Positions 1-8,131 of a stretch of DNA of 64,000 bases are shown piece by piece. Both the position numbers and the translations under genes were made by a program. Under the pieces are notes generated by a model that saw only the letters and a list, made by a program, of their open reading frames with translations, was not told the DNA's origin and did no database searches. The DNA is from Paenibacillus tepidiphilus (lineage in GTDB: Bacteria; Bacillota; Bacilli; Paenibacillales; Paenibacillaceae): assembly GCF_008635795.1 (NCBI RefSeq), contig NZ_VWRQ01000005.1, positions 186,001 through 250,000 of the forward strand, in the 5' to 3' direction. Numbering within the stretch: the stretch's first letter is position 1; every line of letters starts with the position of its first letter.

Positions 1-100
1 CCCAGTAGGCGGTGGAGCCGGTGCCGAGCCCGACCTTCATTCCGTCCTTTATGTATTCCACGGCTTTCTCCGCCGCAAGCTGCTTCACATTGACACTCAT
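1..100 (-). CDS. rpiA: Ribose-5-phosphate isomerase A, N-terminal fragment
   Basis: This is the first 33 codons of a gene that runs off the left edge. The product begins MSVNVKQLAAEKAVEYI and contains GLGTGSTA, the phosphate-binding N-terminal motif of RpiA. RpiA interconverts ribose-5-phosphate and ribulose-5-phosphate in the cytosolic non-oxidative pentose phosphate pathway. The ATG at 100 follows an AGGAGG site at good spacing. The gene lies 40 bases downstream of a macro-domain gene on the same strand, probably in one operon. A transaldolase gene of the same pathway faces away about 1.2 kb upstream. Only the N-terminus is seen, so the family is inferred from the motif and start context. 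Confidence 0.8.
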   Translation of the reverse strand, partial: MSVNVKQLAAEKAVEYIKDGMKVGLGTGSTAYW

Positions 101-140
101 GTTATGCCTCCTAATTAATCTGTGATAAAAGCGCTGATGA

Positions 141-686
141 TTACCGCTGCAGCAATTCCCTATAAATCTCTGCATTGTCCTGCTCAAAGCAGACAAATGC
201 AATAAGCTTCAGCGGCATTGCAGGACCACTCTCTCTGATGAACTGGATAACCGAGGTTACAGCGGTTTGGGCCGCCGCTAATTTAGGGAAATTATACACT
301 CCCGTCCCGATATTCGGAAAAGCGATGCTCCGCGCTCCTTGCTGACAGGCCAATGTCAGGCTGGTGCTGTAGCATTTGGCCAGAATCGCCGTTTCGTTTG
401 CGCTCCCGCCCTTCCAGATCGGGCCTACGGTATGGATGATCCCCCGGAACGGCAGGCTTCCGGCAGTCGTAAGCGCAGCGTCACCGGGCAGCACATGTCC
501 CTGCTTCTGGCGGATCACAGCACATTCTTCGGCAATCCGCCGTCCGCCGGCGCGGTGGATTGCCCCGTCGACGCCTCCGCCGCCATAGAGGCCCGAGTTG
601 GCAGCGTTTACGATATAATCACCCTGCCAGCGTGTAATATCTCCCTCAATGACTTCAAGCACCACTTGTTCAATATTGATTTGCAT
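141..686 (-). CDS. Macro-domain protein, likely ADP-ribose/O-acetyl-ADP-ribose hydrolase
   Basis: The 181-residue protein is a single macro domain. Visible motifs are GDIT near residue 15, VNAAN near 27, the glycine-rich GGGGVDGAIH near 36-45, HTVGP near 86 and AFPNIGTGVYNFP near 122-134. Together these form the ADP-ribose pocket of YmdB-like macro domains. Such enzymes remove O-acetyl groups from O-acetyl-ADP-ribose or ADP-ribose from proteins; which of these this one does cannot be told from sequence. The start overlaps the end of the upstream membrane-protein gene by 17 bases, suggesting translational coupling. rpiA follows 40 bases downstream. A link between ADP-ribose turnover and ribose-phosphate metabolism is inference only. 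Confidence 0.85.
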   Translation of the reverse strand: MQINIEQVVLEVIEGDITRWQGDYIVNAANSGLYGGGGVDGAIHRAGGRRIAEECAVIRQKQGHVLPGDAALTTAGSLPFRGIIHTVGPIWKGGSANETAILAKCYSTSLTLACQQGARSIAFPNIGTGVYNFPKLAAAQTAVTSVIQFIRESGPAMPLKLIAFVCFEQDNAEIYRELLQR

Positions 687-1146
687 TTCCGGCTTCCTCC
701 TTCATAACGGCCATAAGGCGTCTGGTTAATTCTCTTTCCCCTTTACGGACGGCATGCTCCGCATACGTTGCCGGCATTAACTTGTTCCCTTCAATGCCGG
801 CTGTGCGGATATGCTGCACCATCCGCCGCTCGGCCTCCGCCAGATCCATCTGGCCGCTGCCGGCAGGGACGCGGCATAACGCCAGCGTCTCGCCTGTCTC
901 TCCCTCGGCTAGTTTCTCTCCGGTCCCCGAAACAATGCTGAACTGGAACAGAGGCACCGCCTCCGGCAGCTTCTCCTGCGGCGCGAAGGAACGCCGGAGG
1001 ATGGAGTACATGCGCGAGCTCAGCCGGGTATCATGCTCCTCGGCCTGACGCTCAGCCATAATCCTCCGGTTTTGCCCGGCGAATATTCCGGCGGCCAGGA
1101 GCAGAAACAGGACAATGCCTGCCAACTCGATATACAGTTCAGCCAC
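670..1146 (-). CDS. Hypothetical protein with N-terminal membrane anchor
   Basis: The family is not recognised. The 158-residue product starts with a hydrophobic helix (residues 3-24, ELAGIVLFLLLAAGIF) followed by basic residues. This suggests a single-pass anchor with the rest soluble and charged. The soluble part contains an Arg/Glu-rich middle and no catalytic motif I can name. The start is a GTG at 1146; the ribosome binding site is weak. The last 17 bases overlap the macro-domain gene, so the two are probably coupled. It is the first gene of the apparent unit hypothetical-macro-rpiA and diverges from the transaldolase gene. Confidence 0.6.
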   Translation of the reverse strand: MAELYIELAGIVLFLLLAAGIFAGQNRRIMAERQAEEHDTRLSSRMYSILRRSFAPQEKLPEAVPLFQFSIVSGTGEKLAEGETGETLALCRVPAGSGQMDLAEAERRMVQHIRTAGIEGNKLMPATYAEHAVRKGERELTRRLMAVMKEEAGNANQY

Positions 1147-1275
1147 CTCATTTATCCGAAATCAACAAGCACTCTACTATATTATCATGGACCGATCAGA
1201 GCGCAAATGGTCCAGGCAGCAGAAATCATTTTTTCTGTATTCTATAAAGTTATTTTGAAATATTCAAGTTAACAG

Positions 1276-1304
1276 TTGAAACTTTGGTTAGCATGACTCA
1301 TAAT
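1276..1304 (+). promoter_or_regulatory. Sigma-A promoter of the transaldolase gene
   Basis: TTGAAA at 1276-1281 and CATAAT at 1299-1304 are separated by exactly 17 bases, upstream of the transaldolase gene. An AAGGGAGG ribosome binding site sits near 1342. Confidence 0.6.
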
Positions 1305-1357
1305 AAAGCTGTGCTTAGGTTTGCCAATTCATAAGAGATCAAGGGAGGATATTTTCA

Positions 1358-2005
1358 ATGAAATTTTTCTTGGACACTGGTAATATTGAAGAAATCAAAC
1401 GGATTACCCGGCTCGGTCTGGTCGACGGCGTTACCACCAACCCGTCGCTGATCGCCAAAGAAGGCCGACTGTTCAAGGATGTTATCAAAGAAATTGTTGA
1501 GATCGTACCCGGTCCGGTCAGCGCCGAAGTTATCGGGCTCACTGCGGAACAAATGCTTAAGGAAGCCTATGAAATTGCCGAGTGGGCTCCCAACGTCGTT
1601 ATCAAGCTGCCAATGACCGAAGACGGTCTGGAAGCCTGCTACGAGCTCACCAAGAAAGGCATCAAAACCAATGTAACGCTGATCTTCTCCGCTGCTCAGG
1701 GCCTCATGGCCGCCAAAGCCGGCGCAACATACATCAGCCCCTTCGTCGGCCGCCTGGACGATATCGGCGTAGACGGTATGAAGCTGATCCAAGACCTCAA
1801 GACCATCCTGACGAACTATGGATTGCAATCGGAAATTATTGCCGCCAGCATCCGCAACATTGCGCATGTTGAGCAGGCTGCAATCGCCGGAGCCCATATC
1901 GCCACCATTCCGGGCTCGCTGCTGCCATCACTCTGGAAGCACCCGCTGACCGATAACGGCATTGAGCGCTTCCTCAAAGACTGGGAGAAAGTACCGCAAG
2001 TCTAA
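1358..2005 (+). CDS. tal: Transaldolase (short MipB/TalC-type)
   Basis: The 215-residue length and the N-terminus [15 protein letters not shown] place this in the short transaldolase/fructose-6-phosphate aldolase family. [11 protein letters not shown] near 26-36 and VVIKLPMT near 80-87 are visible, with Lys83 as the expected Schiff-base lysine. In this family most Bacillales members are transaldolases that transfer dihydroxyacetone units in the non-oxidative pentose phosphate pathway. The fructose-6-phosphate aldolase alternative is not excluded. The gene has its own promoter and an intrinsic terminator, so it is monocistronic. It diverges from the unit containing rpiA. Confidence 0.92.
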   Translation: MKFFLDTGNIEEIKRITRLGLVDGVTTNPSLIAKEGRLFKDVIKEIVEIVPGPVSAEVIGLTAEQMLKEAYEIAEWAPNVVIKLPMTEDGLEACYELTKKGIKTNVTLIFSAAQGLMAAKAGATYISPFVGRLDDIGVDGMKLIQDLKTILTNYGLQSEIIAASIRNIAHVEQAAIAGAHIATIPGSLLPSLWKHPLTDNGIERFLKDWEKVPQV

Positions 2006-2030
2006 TGTTCGCAAGCTAAACTTTTACATC

Positions 2031-2085
2031 AACACCTTCTGTATGCCGCACCTTACACGGGCCGGCAAGCGGAAGGTGTTTTTTG
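2031..2085 (+). terminator. Intrinsic terminator after tal
   Basis: AACACCTTC pairs with GAAGGTGTT across a loop of about 30 bases, followed by a T-run. Confidence 0.65.
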
Positions 2086-2139
2086 TATATATGAGTTTGT
2101 CCAACGCAGCCGTTTATGAAAGTGAATTTGGAATTTTCA

Positions 2140-2169
2140 TTGCAAAGCATTACATTTACATGCTATAAT
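2140..2169 (+). promoter_or_regulatory. Promoter of the marR-MFS operon
   Basis: TTGCAA (2140-2145) and TATAAT (2164-2169) are 18 bases apart. The AT-rich stretch just downstream, with partially palindromic ATAATTATAATTGTTAT, could hold an autoregulatory MarR site (inference). Confidence 0.55.
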
Positions 2170-2214
2170 TATAATTGTTATGACAAGTATTATATGTGAA
2201 AGGGAAGTTGCCTT

Positions 2215-2658
2215 ATGCCGATTTCTACTCCGCAGCAGTTCCTCGGTTTCCTCCTTGGCTCTACTTATCGCCGAATTTCCAATGCGTTTGCCAGAGCATT
2301 GAAGCCTTATGATATCACCCCGGAGCAGTGGTCGGTGCTGCTGATGATCTCAAGCCGCGGCGGCATCAACCAGAAGGAGGTTGCTGCGGCAGCGGCCAAG
2401 GATCAGCCCACCACCGCCCGGATCGTCGAGCTGCTGCTCAAGAAGGGCTTTATTACCAAATCGATAAGCGAGAGCGACCGGCGCGCTTATCTTCTGTATG
2501 CCACAGAATCGGGCACAACGCTCATTGAAAGCACGCTTCCGCTGGAGCAAGAGACCATTGATGCCGCTGTAGCGGGACTTCAGCCGGCACAGCTGGAAGA
2601 GCTGCGCGCCATGCTGGAGCATATCTACCACAACACAGACAAACCGCATCAGGAATAG
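2215..2658 (+). CDS. MarR-family transcriptional regulator
   Basis: The 147-residue protein has the MarR winged-helix layout. There is an N-terminal dimer helix, PEQWSVLLMIS near residue 36, a recognition region NQKEVAAAAAKDQPTTARIV near 52-71, and the wing motif SESDRRAYLLYATESG near 84-99. MarR proteins are dimeric repressors, usually of transport or detoxification genes and often responsive to phenolics. The AAGGGAAG site precedes the ATG. An MFS transporter gene begins 12 bases after the stop, so the likely job is control of that pump and of its own operon. The ligand is unknown. Confidence 0.9.
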   Translation: MPISTPQQFLGFLLGSTYRRISNAFARALKPYDITPEQWSVLLMISSRGGINQKEVAAAAAKDQPTTARIVELLLKKGFITKSISESDRRAYLLYATESGTTLIESTLPLEQETIDAAVAGLQPAQLEELRAMLEHIYHNTDKPHQE

Positions 2659-2670
2659 GAGAACCTACTA

Positions 2671-3894
2671 TTGACTAATTTATCCGAACGTTTATGGACC
2701 AAATCCTTCATTGTACTTACACTATGCAATCTGCTGCTCTTTACCGGGCTGCAGATGACGTTGTCTACGCTGCCCGCTTATGCCGAAGAATCACTGGGCG
2801 CCACATCGGTGCAGGTCAGCCTGGTTACCAGCCTGTTCGCACTGAGCGCCATTGCTTCCCGCCTGTTCGCAGGCAAGGCGATGGAGAAGGGCGGCCGCAA
2901 TCTGCTGATTTTCCTCGGCCTTGCGATTTCGCTTGCCGCCGTCGTCGGCTATTACTGGGCCGGCGGCGTGACCGCACTTCTCTTGCTGCGCATGCTGTTC
3001 GGCGTCGGCTTCGGCATGGCCAGCACTGCGTTTCCGACCATGGCCTCGGACGTCATTCCCATCCGCCGCATGGGCGAAGGCATGGGCTACTTCGGGTTGT
3101 CTACCAGCCTCGCGATGTCAGTAGGCCCGATGATCGGGCTTACCCTGCTGCAAGGCCCCGGCTTTGGTACGCTGGTGCTGGGCACGGCGGTAATCCTCGC
3201 ACTCATCGTTCCGCTGGGCCGGCTGCTCACCAGATCACTGCCGGCGGGTCATAAGGAACCTGCGGTGCAGGAAGCCGCAGACGACCAAGGGGGGAGCTTC
3301 CGCAGATTGTTCCTTCCCAGTCTGCTCAACTTCCTGCTGTCCGTATCCTACGGCGGCCTGCTCGGTTTCCTGGCCCTCTACGGCAAAGAAGTGCATTTGG
3401 CGAATGTTGCCTATTTCTTCTTGTTTAACGCCGTAGCCATTGTTATTATCCGCCCCCTGTCCGGCAAAATTTATGACCGGTACGGGGCACCGGCGCTGCT
3501 GATTCCCGGCAGCCTGCTAGTCATCGGCGGGTTGCTGCTGCTCTCCTTCGCCCGCTCGACAGCCGCACTGTTTCCGGCGGCGCTGCTGTACGGCTTCGGC
3601 TTCGGCTCGATGCAGCCTGCCCTGCAGACCTGGATGATCCAGGCTGTCAGTCCAAGCCGGCGCGGGATCGCCAACGGCATGTTCTTTAATTCGCTGGATC
3701 TCGGCGTAGCCCTTGGCACGATGGCGCTGGGCTCCATCGCGCTGTACAGCAGCTATGCCGAGATGTACCGCTATTCGGCCCTGGCCCCGCTCCTGCTGCT
3801 GCTTGTATACGTCATTCTTATTGCCGGTAAACGCCGCCGCAAAGGCAAGAATAACGGCGTGACAGCACAATCCGGTGCAGCGGCGGCCGAATAA
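2671..3894 (+). CDS. MFS transporter (probable drug/metabolite efflux)
   Basis: The 407-residue protein has about 12 hydrophobic segments typical of the major facilitator superfamily. The cytoplasmic loop after TM2 (residues 62-76, RLFAGKAMEKGGRN) resembles the MFS motif A. The start is TTG, preceded by AGGAGA at suitable spacing. It is co-transcribed with the MarR gene 12 bases upstream, a pairing typical of inducible exporters of the DHA1 class. The substrate cannot be deduced. A strong hairpin follows the stop. Confidence 0.85.
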   Translation: MTNLSERLWTKSFIVLTLCNLLLFTGLQMTLSTLPAYAEESLGATSVQVSLVTSLFALSAIASRLFAGKAMEKGGRNLLIFLGLAISLAAVVGYYWAGGVTALLLLRMLFGVGFGMASTAFPTMASDVIPIRRMGEGMGYFGLSTSLAMSVGPMIGLTLLQGPGFGTLVLGTAVILALIVPLGRLLTRSLPAGHKEPAVQEAADDQGGSFRRLFLPSLLNFLLSVSYGGLLGFLALYGKEVHLANVAYFFLFNAVAIVIIRPLSGKIYDRYGAPALLIPGSLLVIGGLLLLSFARSTAALFPAALLYGFGFGSMQPALQTWMIQAVSPSRRGIANGMFFNSLDLGVALGTMALGSIALYSSYAEMYRYSALAPLLLLLVYVILIAGKRRRKGKNNGVTAQSGAAAAE

Positions 3895-3935
3895 TGTACC
3901 CGGCGGCCATTTCTTTGGCCGGTTAGCCCGGATAG

Positions 3936-3989
3936 CTAAACAGAGCAGCGATTCTCCCGGCTACGGAAGGAACGCTGCTCTGTTTGTTA
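3936..3989. terminator. Bidirectional terminator hairpin between MFS gene and helD
   Basis: AACAGAGCAGCG (from 3939) pairs with CGCTGCTCTGTTT (ending 3985), then TTTGTTATT. It lies between convergent genes and can serve both. A closely similar hairpin occurs at 9996-10038. Confidence 0.75.
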
Positions 3990-4028
3990 TTCAGATCTGT
4001 TTCTTGAAGCCTGCCGCTGCCGGAGCGC

Positions 4029-6383
4029 TCAGCCCTGCGGCAATCCCGCATGCTCCGGTTCTCTTACCGCCGGCAGGAAGCGGCTGGGCTGTCCCAGGCT
4101 GAACACATGCAGTACATGCATCGCCCGAGTACAGGCGGTGTAGAACAGCTTGCGCTCGTTCTCCCGGTCATACCGGTCCGCCGAGCCGTCGTAGATGATG
4201 ACAGCGTCGAATTCTACGCCTTTGGCCAGATATGCCGGAAGCACCAGCGTGCCTTTCTGGAAATTCGGCGTATCCTTGGTGACCAGCTGCACAGGCAGCT
4301 TGTCTTTGAGTGCCGCATGTACCCGGCTGCTCTCCTCCGCCGTCTTGCAGATCACGGCTACGTAATGATAACCCCGGGCATGCAGCTTCAGAATATCCTC
4401 AGACACTGCAGCAACCAGCTCGGTCTCCGAATCTACAGAGGTTATCAGCGGCTCTTCGCCGCGGCGGTTAAACGGAACAATCTTATCCCCGCCAGGAATC
4501 ATCGAGCGTGTAAATTCGACGATTTCGTAAGTGGAACGGTAGCTTCGTGTCAGCGAGATGACCTCGGTGTTCTCTTGGCCGTAGATACTGACCAGCCCGG
4601 CCAGATCGCCTAGCACCTCACCCTGGGCATAAATGGCCTGATTCAGATCGCCTAATACGGTCATCTTGGCCCGCGGAAACAGCCGGCGCATAAATTCCAG
4701 CTGAAACGGCGAATAATCCTGTACTTCATCGACAATCACATGCCGGATCAGAGTATTCGTGCGGAAGCCCTGACTTAGCTCCTTCAAGTACAGGAACGGC
4801 GTGGCATCCTCATACGCAAGATTCCCTTCGGCAATGACTGCCAGAGTCTGCGCGGAGATATCGTCCCAAAGCGCAGGCAGCGGTGCATGCCCATTCAGCT
4901 CCTCCATCCAGTCCCGGTCGGAGAAGAGCCGGCTGTAGAGCCCCTTCACATCGACGAAGCGTCCGCGCTTGGTCCATCCGCGCAGCGGCTTCAGCCGCTG
5001 GCTGACGACGTAGCGGGCCAGCGAGCTCTTTTCCAGGTCGAAATCGTCAAAGCTTTCATTCTGCCCGCCGCCTTTACGGCGCACCATCTGGTAAGCCCGC
5101 TGATAATCGCTTGTATCCAGCAGTTCTATCTGTTCCTCCACCCAGGGCGCATTGCGTTCCTCCACACTGAAGGCGGCAATTCGCTTGAGCAGCCAGCTGC
5201 TCATCAGATCGATCCGGTTCGCCAGCCGGATGGCAGGGTCGTAGCTGTAGAATTGACGGGCCATCTCCTCCCGGTCGACAATTGCCCGTCCCTGGAACAT
5301 CAGCGGCTTGAAGAGCATGCCCTCCCGCTCCAATTGACCGGCATAGGAGCGGATCACATCGAGAAACGCCACCGACGACTTATACTCGATTCCTTCCCGG
5401 CGCACCTGTGCCTCGGGAGCGTCCGGATCGTTCAGCAGACGTTCGGTCTGGCTGAATACGTCCTCAAGCTGGAACTCCTGCCCCAGACGGTGCTCCAGAT
5501 ACATCTGAAAGGTCGTCTGCTGCATGTTCTCTTCGCCCAGCTCAGGCAGAACGGTGGAAACATAGCTGTTGAAGAGCGGATTCGGCGAGAACAGCAGCAT
5601 CTGATCCGCCTGCAGCACCTCGCGGTACTTGTAGAGCAGATATGCAACGCGCTGCAGAGCCGCAGAGGTCTTGCCGCTGCCCGCGGCCCCCTGAACCACC
5701 AGCATCCGGCTCCGGTCATTGCGGATCACCGCATTTTGTTCCCTTTGGATAGTGGCGACAATATTCTTCATCCGGTCATCCGCACTGTGGCTGAGCACCT
5801 GCTGCAGCAGCTCGTCTCCGATGGTTACGCCGGTGTCGAACATGACCTCGATGGTTCCGTGATCAATGACGAACTGGCGTTTCAGCTCCATTTCACCCGA
5901 GACCTGGCCGCCTGGCGTCTCATAGGCGGCGGGACCGGGTGCCCCGTCATAATACAGGCTTGATATCGGCGCACGCCAGTCATAGATCAGAAATGTTCCG
6001 TCATCCTCCATCAGTGAACCGATGCCCAGATAGATTTGCTCGGCTGCAGTGTCGTTCTCCTCCCGGAAATCGATCCGGCCGAAGTACGGCGATACGACCA
6101 GCTTTTTATATTTTTTCAGCGCCTTGCTGGACTGCAGGTGATGGCGTTCCCGTTCGTTCAGGATTTGCGACTGCTGCCGCAGGCTGGTGGATGTTTCGCC
6201 CAGGTCGTCCGGGCTGCTGAAGTTTACGGTAACCTCTTCCCAGAAATCCTTACGCATATCCACCACATCGCTGCGGTGGGTCCCAAGCTCCTCCTGCAGT
6301 GCACGGATATGGGAGGTCAATTGCCTGGTTACCTTTGTTACCCGTTCTTGTTCTGCTGTCCACTCTTTATCCTGTGTATCCAA
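4029..6383 (-). CDS. helD: RNA polymerase recycling DNA helicase HelD (UvrD-like)
   Basis: The 784-residue protein has the HelD layout. There is an N-terminal charged, probably coiled-coil arm (residues 1-110), then YDWRAPISSLYYD near 135, a Walker A GAAGSGKT near residue 232, helicase motifs such as VDEVQDYSPFQ, GDLNQAIY and LTRSYRST, and a C-terminal ACTRAMH. HelD binds RNA polymerase, displaces nucleic acid and recycles stalled complexes; it is a superfamily 1 helicase. The start is TTG at 6383 with AAAGGGG about 10 bases upstream. The gene is monocistronic and converges on the MFS gene. A second related ATPase such as RecD or UvrD is less likely given the N-terminus. Confidence 0.9.
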   Translation of the reverse strand: MDTQDKEWTAEQERVTKVTRQLTSHIRALQEELGTHRSDVVDMRKDFWEEVTVNFSSPDDLGETSTSLRQQSQILNERERHHLQSSKALKKYKKLVVSPYFGRIDFREENDTAAEQIYLGIGSLMEDDGTFLIYDWRAPISSLYYDGAPGPAAYETPGGQVSGEMELKRQFVIDHGTIEVMFDTGVTIGDELLQQVLSHSADDRMKNIVATIQREQNAVIRNDRSRMLVVQGAAGSGKTSAALQRVAYLLYKYREVLQADQMLLFSPNPLFNSYVSTVLPELGEENMQQTTFQMYLEHRLGQEFQLEDVFSQTERLLNDPDAPEAQVRREGIEYKSSVAFLDVIRSYAGQLEREGMLFKPLMFQGRAIVDREEMARQFYSYDPAIRLANRIDLMSSWLLKRIAAFSVEERNAPWVEEQIELLDTSDYQRAYQMVRRKGGGQNESFDDFDLEKSSLARYVVSQRLKPLRGWTKRGRFVDVKGLYSRLFSDRDWMEELNGHAPLPALWDDISAQTLAVIAEGNLAYEDATPFLYLKELSQGFRTNTLIRHVIVDEVQDYSPFQLEFMRRLFPRAKMTVLGDLNQAIYAQGEVLGDLAGLVSIYGQENTEVISLTRSYRSTYEIVEFTRSMIPGGDKIVPFNRRGEEPLITSVDSETELVAAVSEDILKLHARGYHYVAVICKTAEESSRVHAALKDKLPVQLVTKDTPNFQKGTLVLPAYLAKGVEFDAVIIYDGSADRYDRENERKLFYTACTRAMHVLHVFSLGQPSRFLPAVREPEHAGLPQG

Positions 6384-6405
6384 AATGATTCATCCCCTTT
6401 GGACG

Positions 6406-6434
6406 TTGACATATCATTTAGTTCATGATATAAT
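6406..6434 (+). promoter_or_regulatory. Perfect consensus sigma-A promoter, plus strand
   Basis: TTGACA (6406-6411), a 17-base spacer and TATAAT (6429-6434) match the consensus at every position. No recognisable gene lies downstream on this strand before a hairpin terminator at 6567-6600. Confidence 0.75.
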
Positions 6435-6485
6435 TATTTTGATTACCTATGTCTTTTTTGTTGCTTTTATTTTCGATATCTTTAT

Positions 6486-6514
6486 ATATTACCAATGTTT
6501 GTGCGGCTTATCAA
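6486..6514 (-). promoter_or_regulatory. Candidate promoter of helD
   Basis: On the minus strand TTGATA (6514-6509) and TAATAT (6491-6486) are 17 bases apart and about 100 bases upstream of the helD start. The site lies inside the region transcribed from the opposite promoter at 6406. Confidence 0.45.
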
Positions 6515-6566
6515 GCACATCCCAATTCATTGAAACTCATTGCTGTCTATACTGTTATGTATGTGA

Positions 6567-6600
6567 ACCTCCGGTCCTTATGGACCGGGGGTTTTATGTT
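6567..6600 (+). terminator. Intrinsic terminator of the candidate small RNA
   Basis: ACCTCCGGTCC pairs with GGACCGGGGGT over 11 base pairs around a TTAT loop, followed by TTTATGTTT. The opposite strand lacks a T-run. Confidence 0.65.
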
Positions 6601-6630
6601 TGTACCGTAGCGGCTTGCCGTGTTTTCCGG

Positions 6631-7662
6631 TTATTCCTTGTCGTCGCCGGCGGCACGGTTGATCCGCTCTGCAACCCTGTCGAGCCGCTCCAGCTGATAG
6701 CCGTACTCGTAAATCGCCGTCGCTACGACCGACAGCCGCAGCTGCCCTGTTTTATCAGCGTCATAACCAAGGATTGCCGATTCCAGAAAGCTGTCATTGT
6801 CGGTGTTCCAGGGCTCCAGCTCGCTGCCGCCCGGCTTCAGCTTATCCTCGAATTTGAGCAGGATCAGCTCATGATATTTAATCAGCCGCTCCAGATGCCG
6901 GTCAAAGAGCTCATCCGTCTCTTCCGAGCGCTCCGCCTGAAAATAATGCCGGTCAATGGCATCCAGCACTCCGTATCCTTTTTGCAGAGATTCCAGCAGA
7001 TTCTTATAAACCACCAGCTGCCGGGTCTGGCTGTACTTCGCCCGCCGCAGCTTCTTCTGCTCCTCCTCGAACAGATTATATTTGTCGGTAAGTGCCCGGA
7101 TGGAGCCTGCCAGCGCATTCTTCTCATCGCGGAACACACTCTCCTTCATTTCATGCGATACCGCCGTACGGAGCAGCAGCGAGAGGCTGGTGAACACGCT
7201 CTCGATCTGCTGAATGTACTGCTTGCGCGGCTTCGGCGGGAACACGGCGATATTGATGATGAACGCAGAGAAGATTCCCACCAGCGTCAGCAGAAACCGG
7301 GTAAGCGCGAATTCCCACTGGCCCGAAGCCTCCATGACGGAAATGACCGTCACCAGCGTCAGGCCGACGGTATCCGCCCGGTTCATCTTCATGCTGAGCA
7401 TCAGCACCAGAATACAGACGAGGCCGACCGCAATAGGCTCATTCGACAGCAGCATTCCGCCGAGCAGGGCCAGGACGGCACCCATGGTACTGGTCTGGAT
7501 CTGATCGAGAAAATAGCGCCAGGATCTGTAAATGGAGGGCTGCATGGCGAAAATCGCGGCAATTCCCGCACCGACAGGCGAAGCGAATTGAAAGAGTACG
7601 GATAAATAGAGGGCTAATGTTACTGCCATCCCTGTTTTAAGTATGCGGGCACCAAAGGCCAA
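6631..7662 (-). CDS. Aromatic acid exporter (ArAE/FUSC-like) family membrane protein
   Basis: The 343-residue protein has an N-terminal block of about 5-6 membrane segments (to about residue 150) starting GARILKTGMAVTLALYLS. A long charged cytoplasmic helical domain follows, with FEEEQKKLRRAKYSQTRQLV in its middle. This matches the ArAE_1 (DUF939) group related to fusaric-acid and aromatic-acid efflux proteins. The role in Firmicutes is mostly uncharacterised and may be small-molecule efflux or stress tolerance. I chose TTG at 7662 because AGGAGG lies 7 bases upstream; the ATG at 7668 is too close to that site. The gene is followed by the small-RNA region and preceded by a repeat block. Confidence 0.75.
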   Translation of the reverse strand: MAFGARILKTGMAVTLALYLSVLFQFASPVGAGIAAIFAMQPSIYRSWRYFLDQIQTSTMGAVLALLGGMLLSNEPIAVGLVCILVLMLSMKMNRADTVGLTLVTVISVMEASGQWEFALTRFLLTLVGIFSAFIINIAVFPPKPRKQYIQQIESVFTSLSLLLRTAVSHEMKESVFRDEKNALAGSIRALTDKYNLFEEEQKKLRRAKYSQTRQLVVYKNLLESLQKGYGVLDAIDRHYFQAERSEETDELFDRHLERLIKYHELILLKFEDKLKPGGSELEPWNTDNDSFLESAILGYDADKTGQLRLSVVATAIYEYGYQLERLDRVAERINRAAGDDKE

Positions 7663-7678
7663 AATCATCCCTCCTAAA

Positions 7679-7933
7679 AGTTTTATGGAGCATAGCCTCC
7701 TGGTAATCACTTCGCAATAAAACTCGCTTCGGAAGCATTTGCTTAGTTATGTAAAGCGATACTCCAATGATAATACTACGTACATAACTCGCTTCGGAAG
7801 CATTCACTTAGTTTTATGGAGCATAGCTTCCTGGTAATCACTTCGCAATAAAACTCGCTTCGGAAGCATTTGCTTAGTTATGTAAAGCGATACTCCAATG
7901 ATAATACTACGTACATAACTCGCTTCGGAAGCA
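7679..7933. repeat. Two 131-bp tandem copies built of alternating hairpin modules
   Basis: Two adjacent units, 7679-7809 and 7810-7933, differ at only one position that I can see within the shared part. Each unit holds module A (AGTTTTAT at 7679 and 7810, closed by ATAAAACT) and module B (AGTTATGTA at 7745 and 7876, closed by TACATAACT). Each module is followed by the small palindrome-containing spacer CGCTTCGGAAGCA at 7725, 7790, 7856 and 7921. The block fills the intergenic space and encodes nothing obvious. From 7934 to 8131 I see no gene, only the ribosome binding site of the next one. Confidence 0.9.
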
Positions 7934-8131
7934 AGCCTCTTGAATCATTCTTCCCCGGGTATGTATATCCTTCGGCCGTTCGGTGAATTTTGAATAGGGT
8001 ACATGGTTTATTTACCCATGAAGACAGCCGGCGAAATATCCTTCACATTACGCATCATGGCTGCCGGTTCCATGCTTTCGGCAAATGCTGTGTACAGCAA
8101 CATCATCCGGTTAAGGAAAAGAGGTGAACCC

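Larger units (their letters stand above)
6441..6600 (+). ncRNA. Candidate small RNA, about 160 nt
   Basis: The span runs from the start expected 7 bases after the consensus -10 box to the T-tract of an intrinsic terminator. Inside it I find no ribosome binding site. A 53-codon frame from 6449 has almost no leader and runs through the terminator hairpin, so coding is unlikely. The transcript is antisense to the helD leader over its first part, because the helD promoter candidate lies within it. It could act on helD in cis or be an independent regulatory RNA. No known RNA family was recognised. Confidence 0.45.

Noticed and set aside
4887..5963. A plus-strand frame of about 358 codons inside helD
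   Set aside because: Antisense to the helicase motifs and without family features.
6449..6610. A 53-codon hydrophobic frame inside the candidate small RNA
   Set aside because: Almost no leader, no ribosome binding site, and the frame runs through the terminator hairpin.
6187..7605. A long plus-strand frame spanning helD, the small-RNA region and the ArAE gene
   Set aside because: It crosses a terminator hairpin and two real genes and shows no recognisable domain.
7679..7933. A CRISPR array
   Set aside because: The repeats are contiguous, of two alternating types, and have no unique spacers or cas genes.
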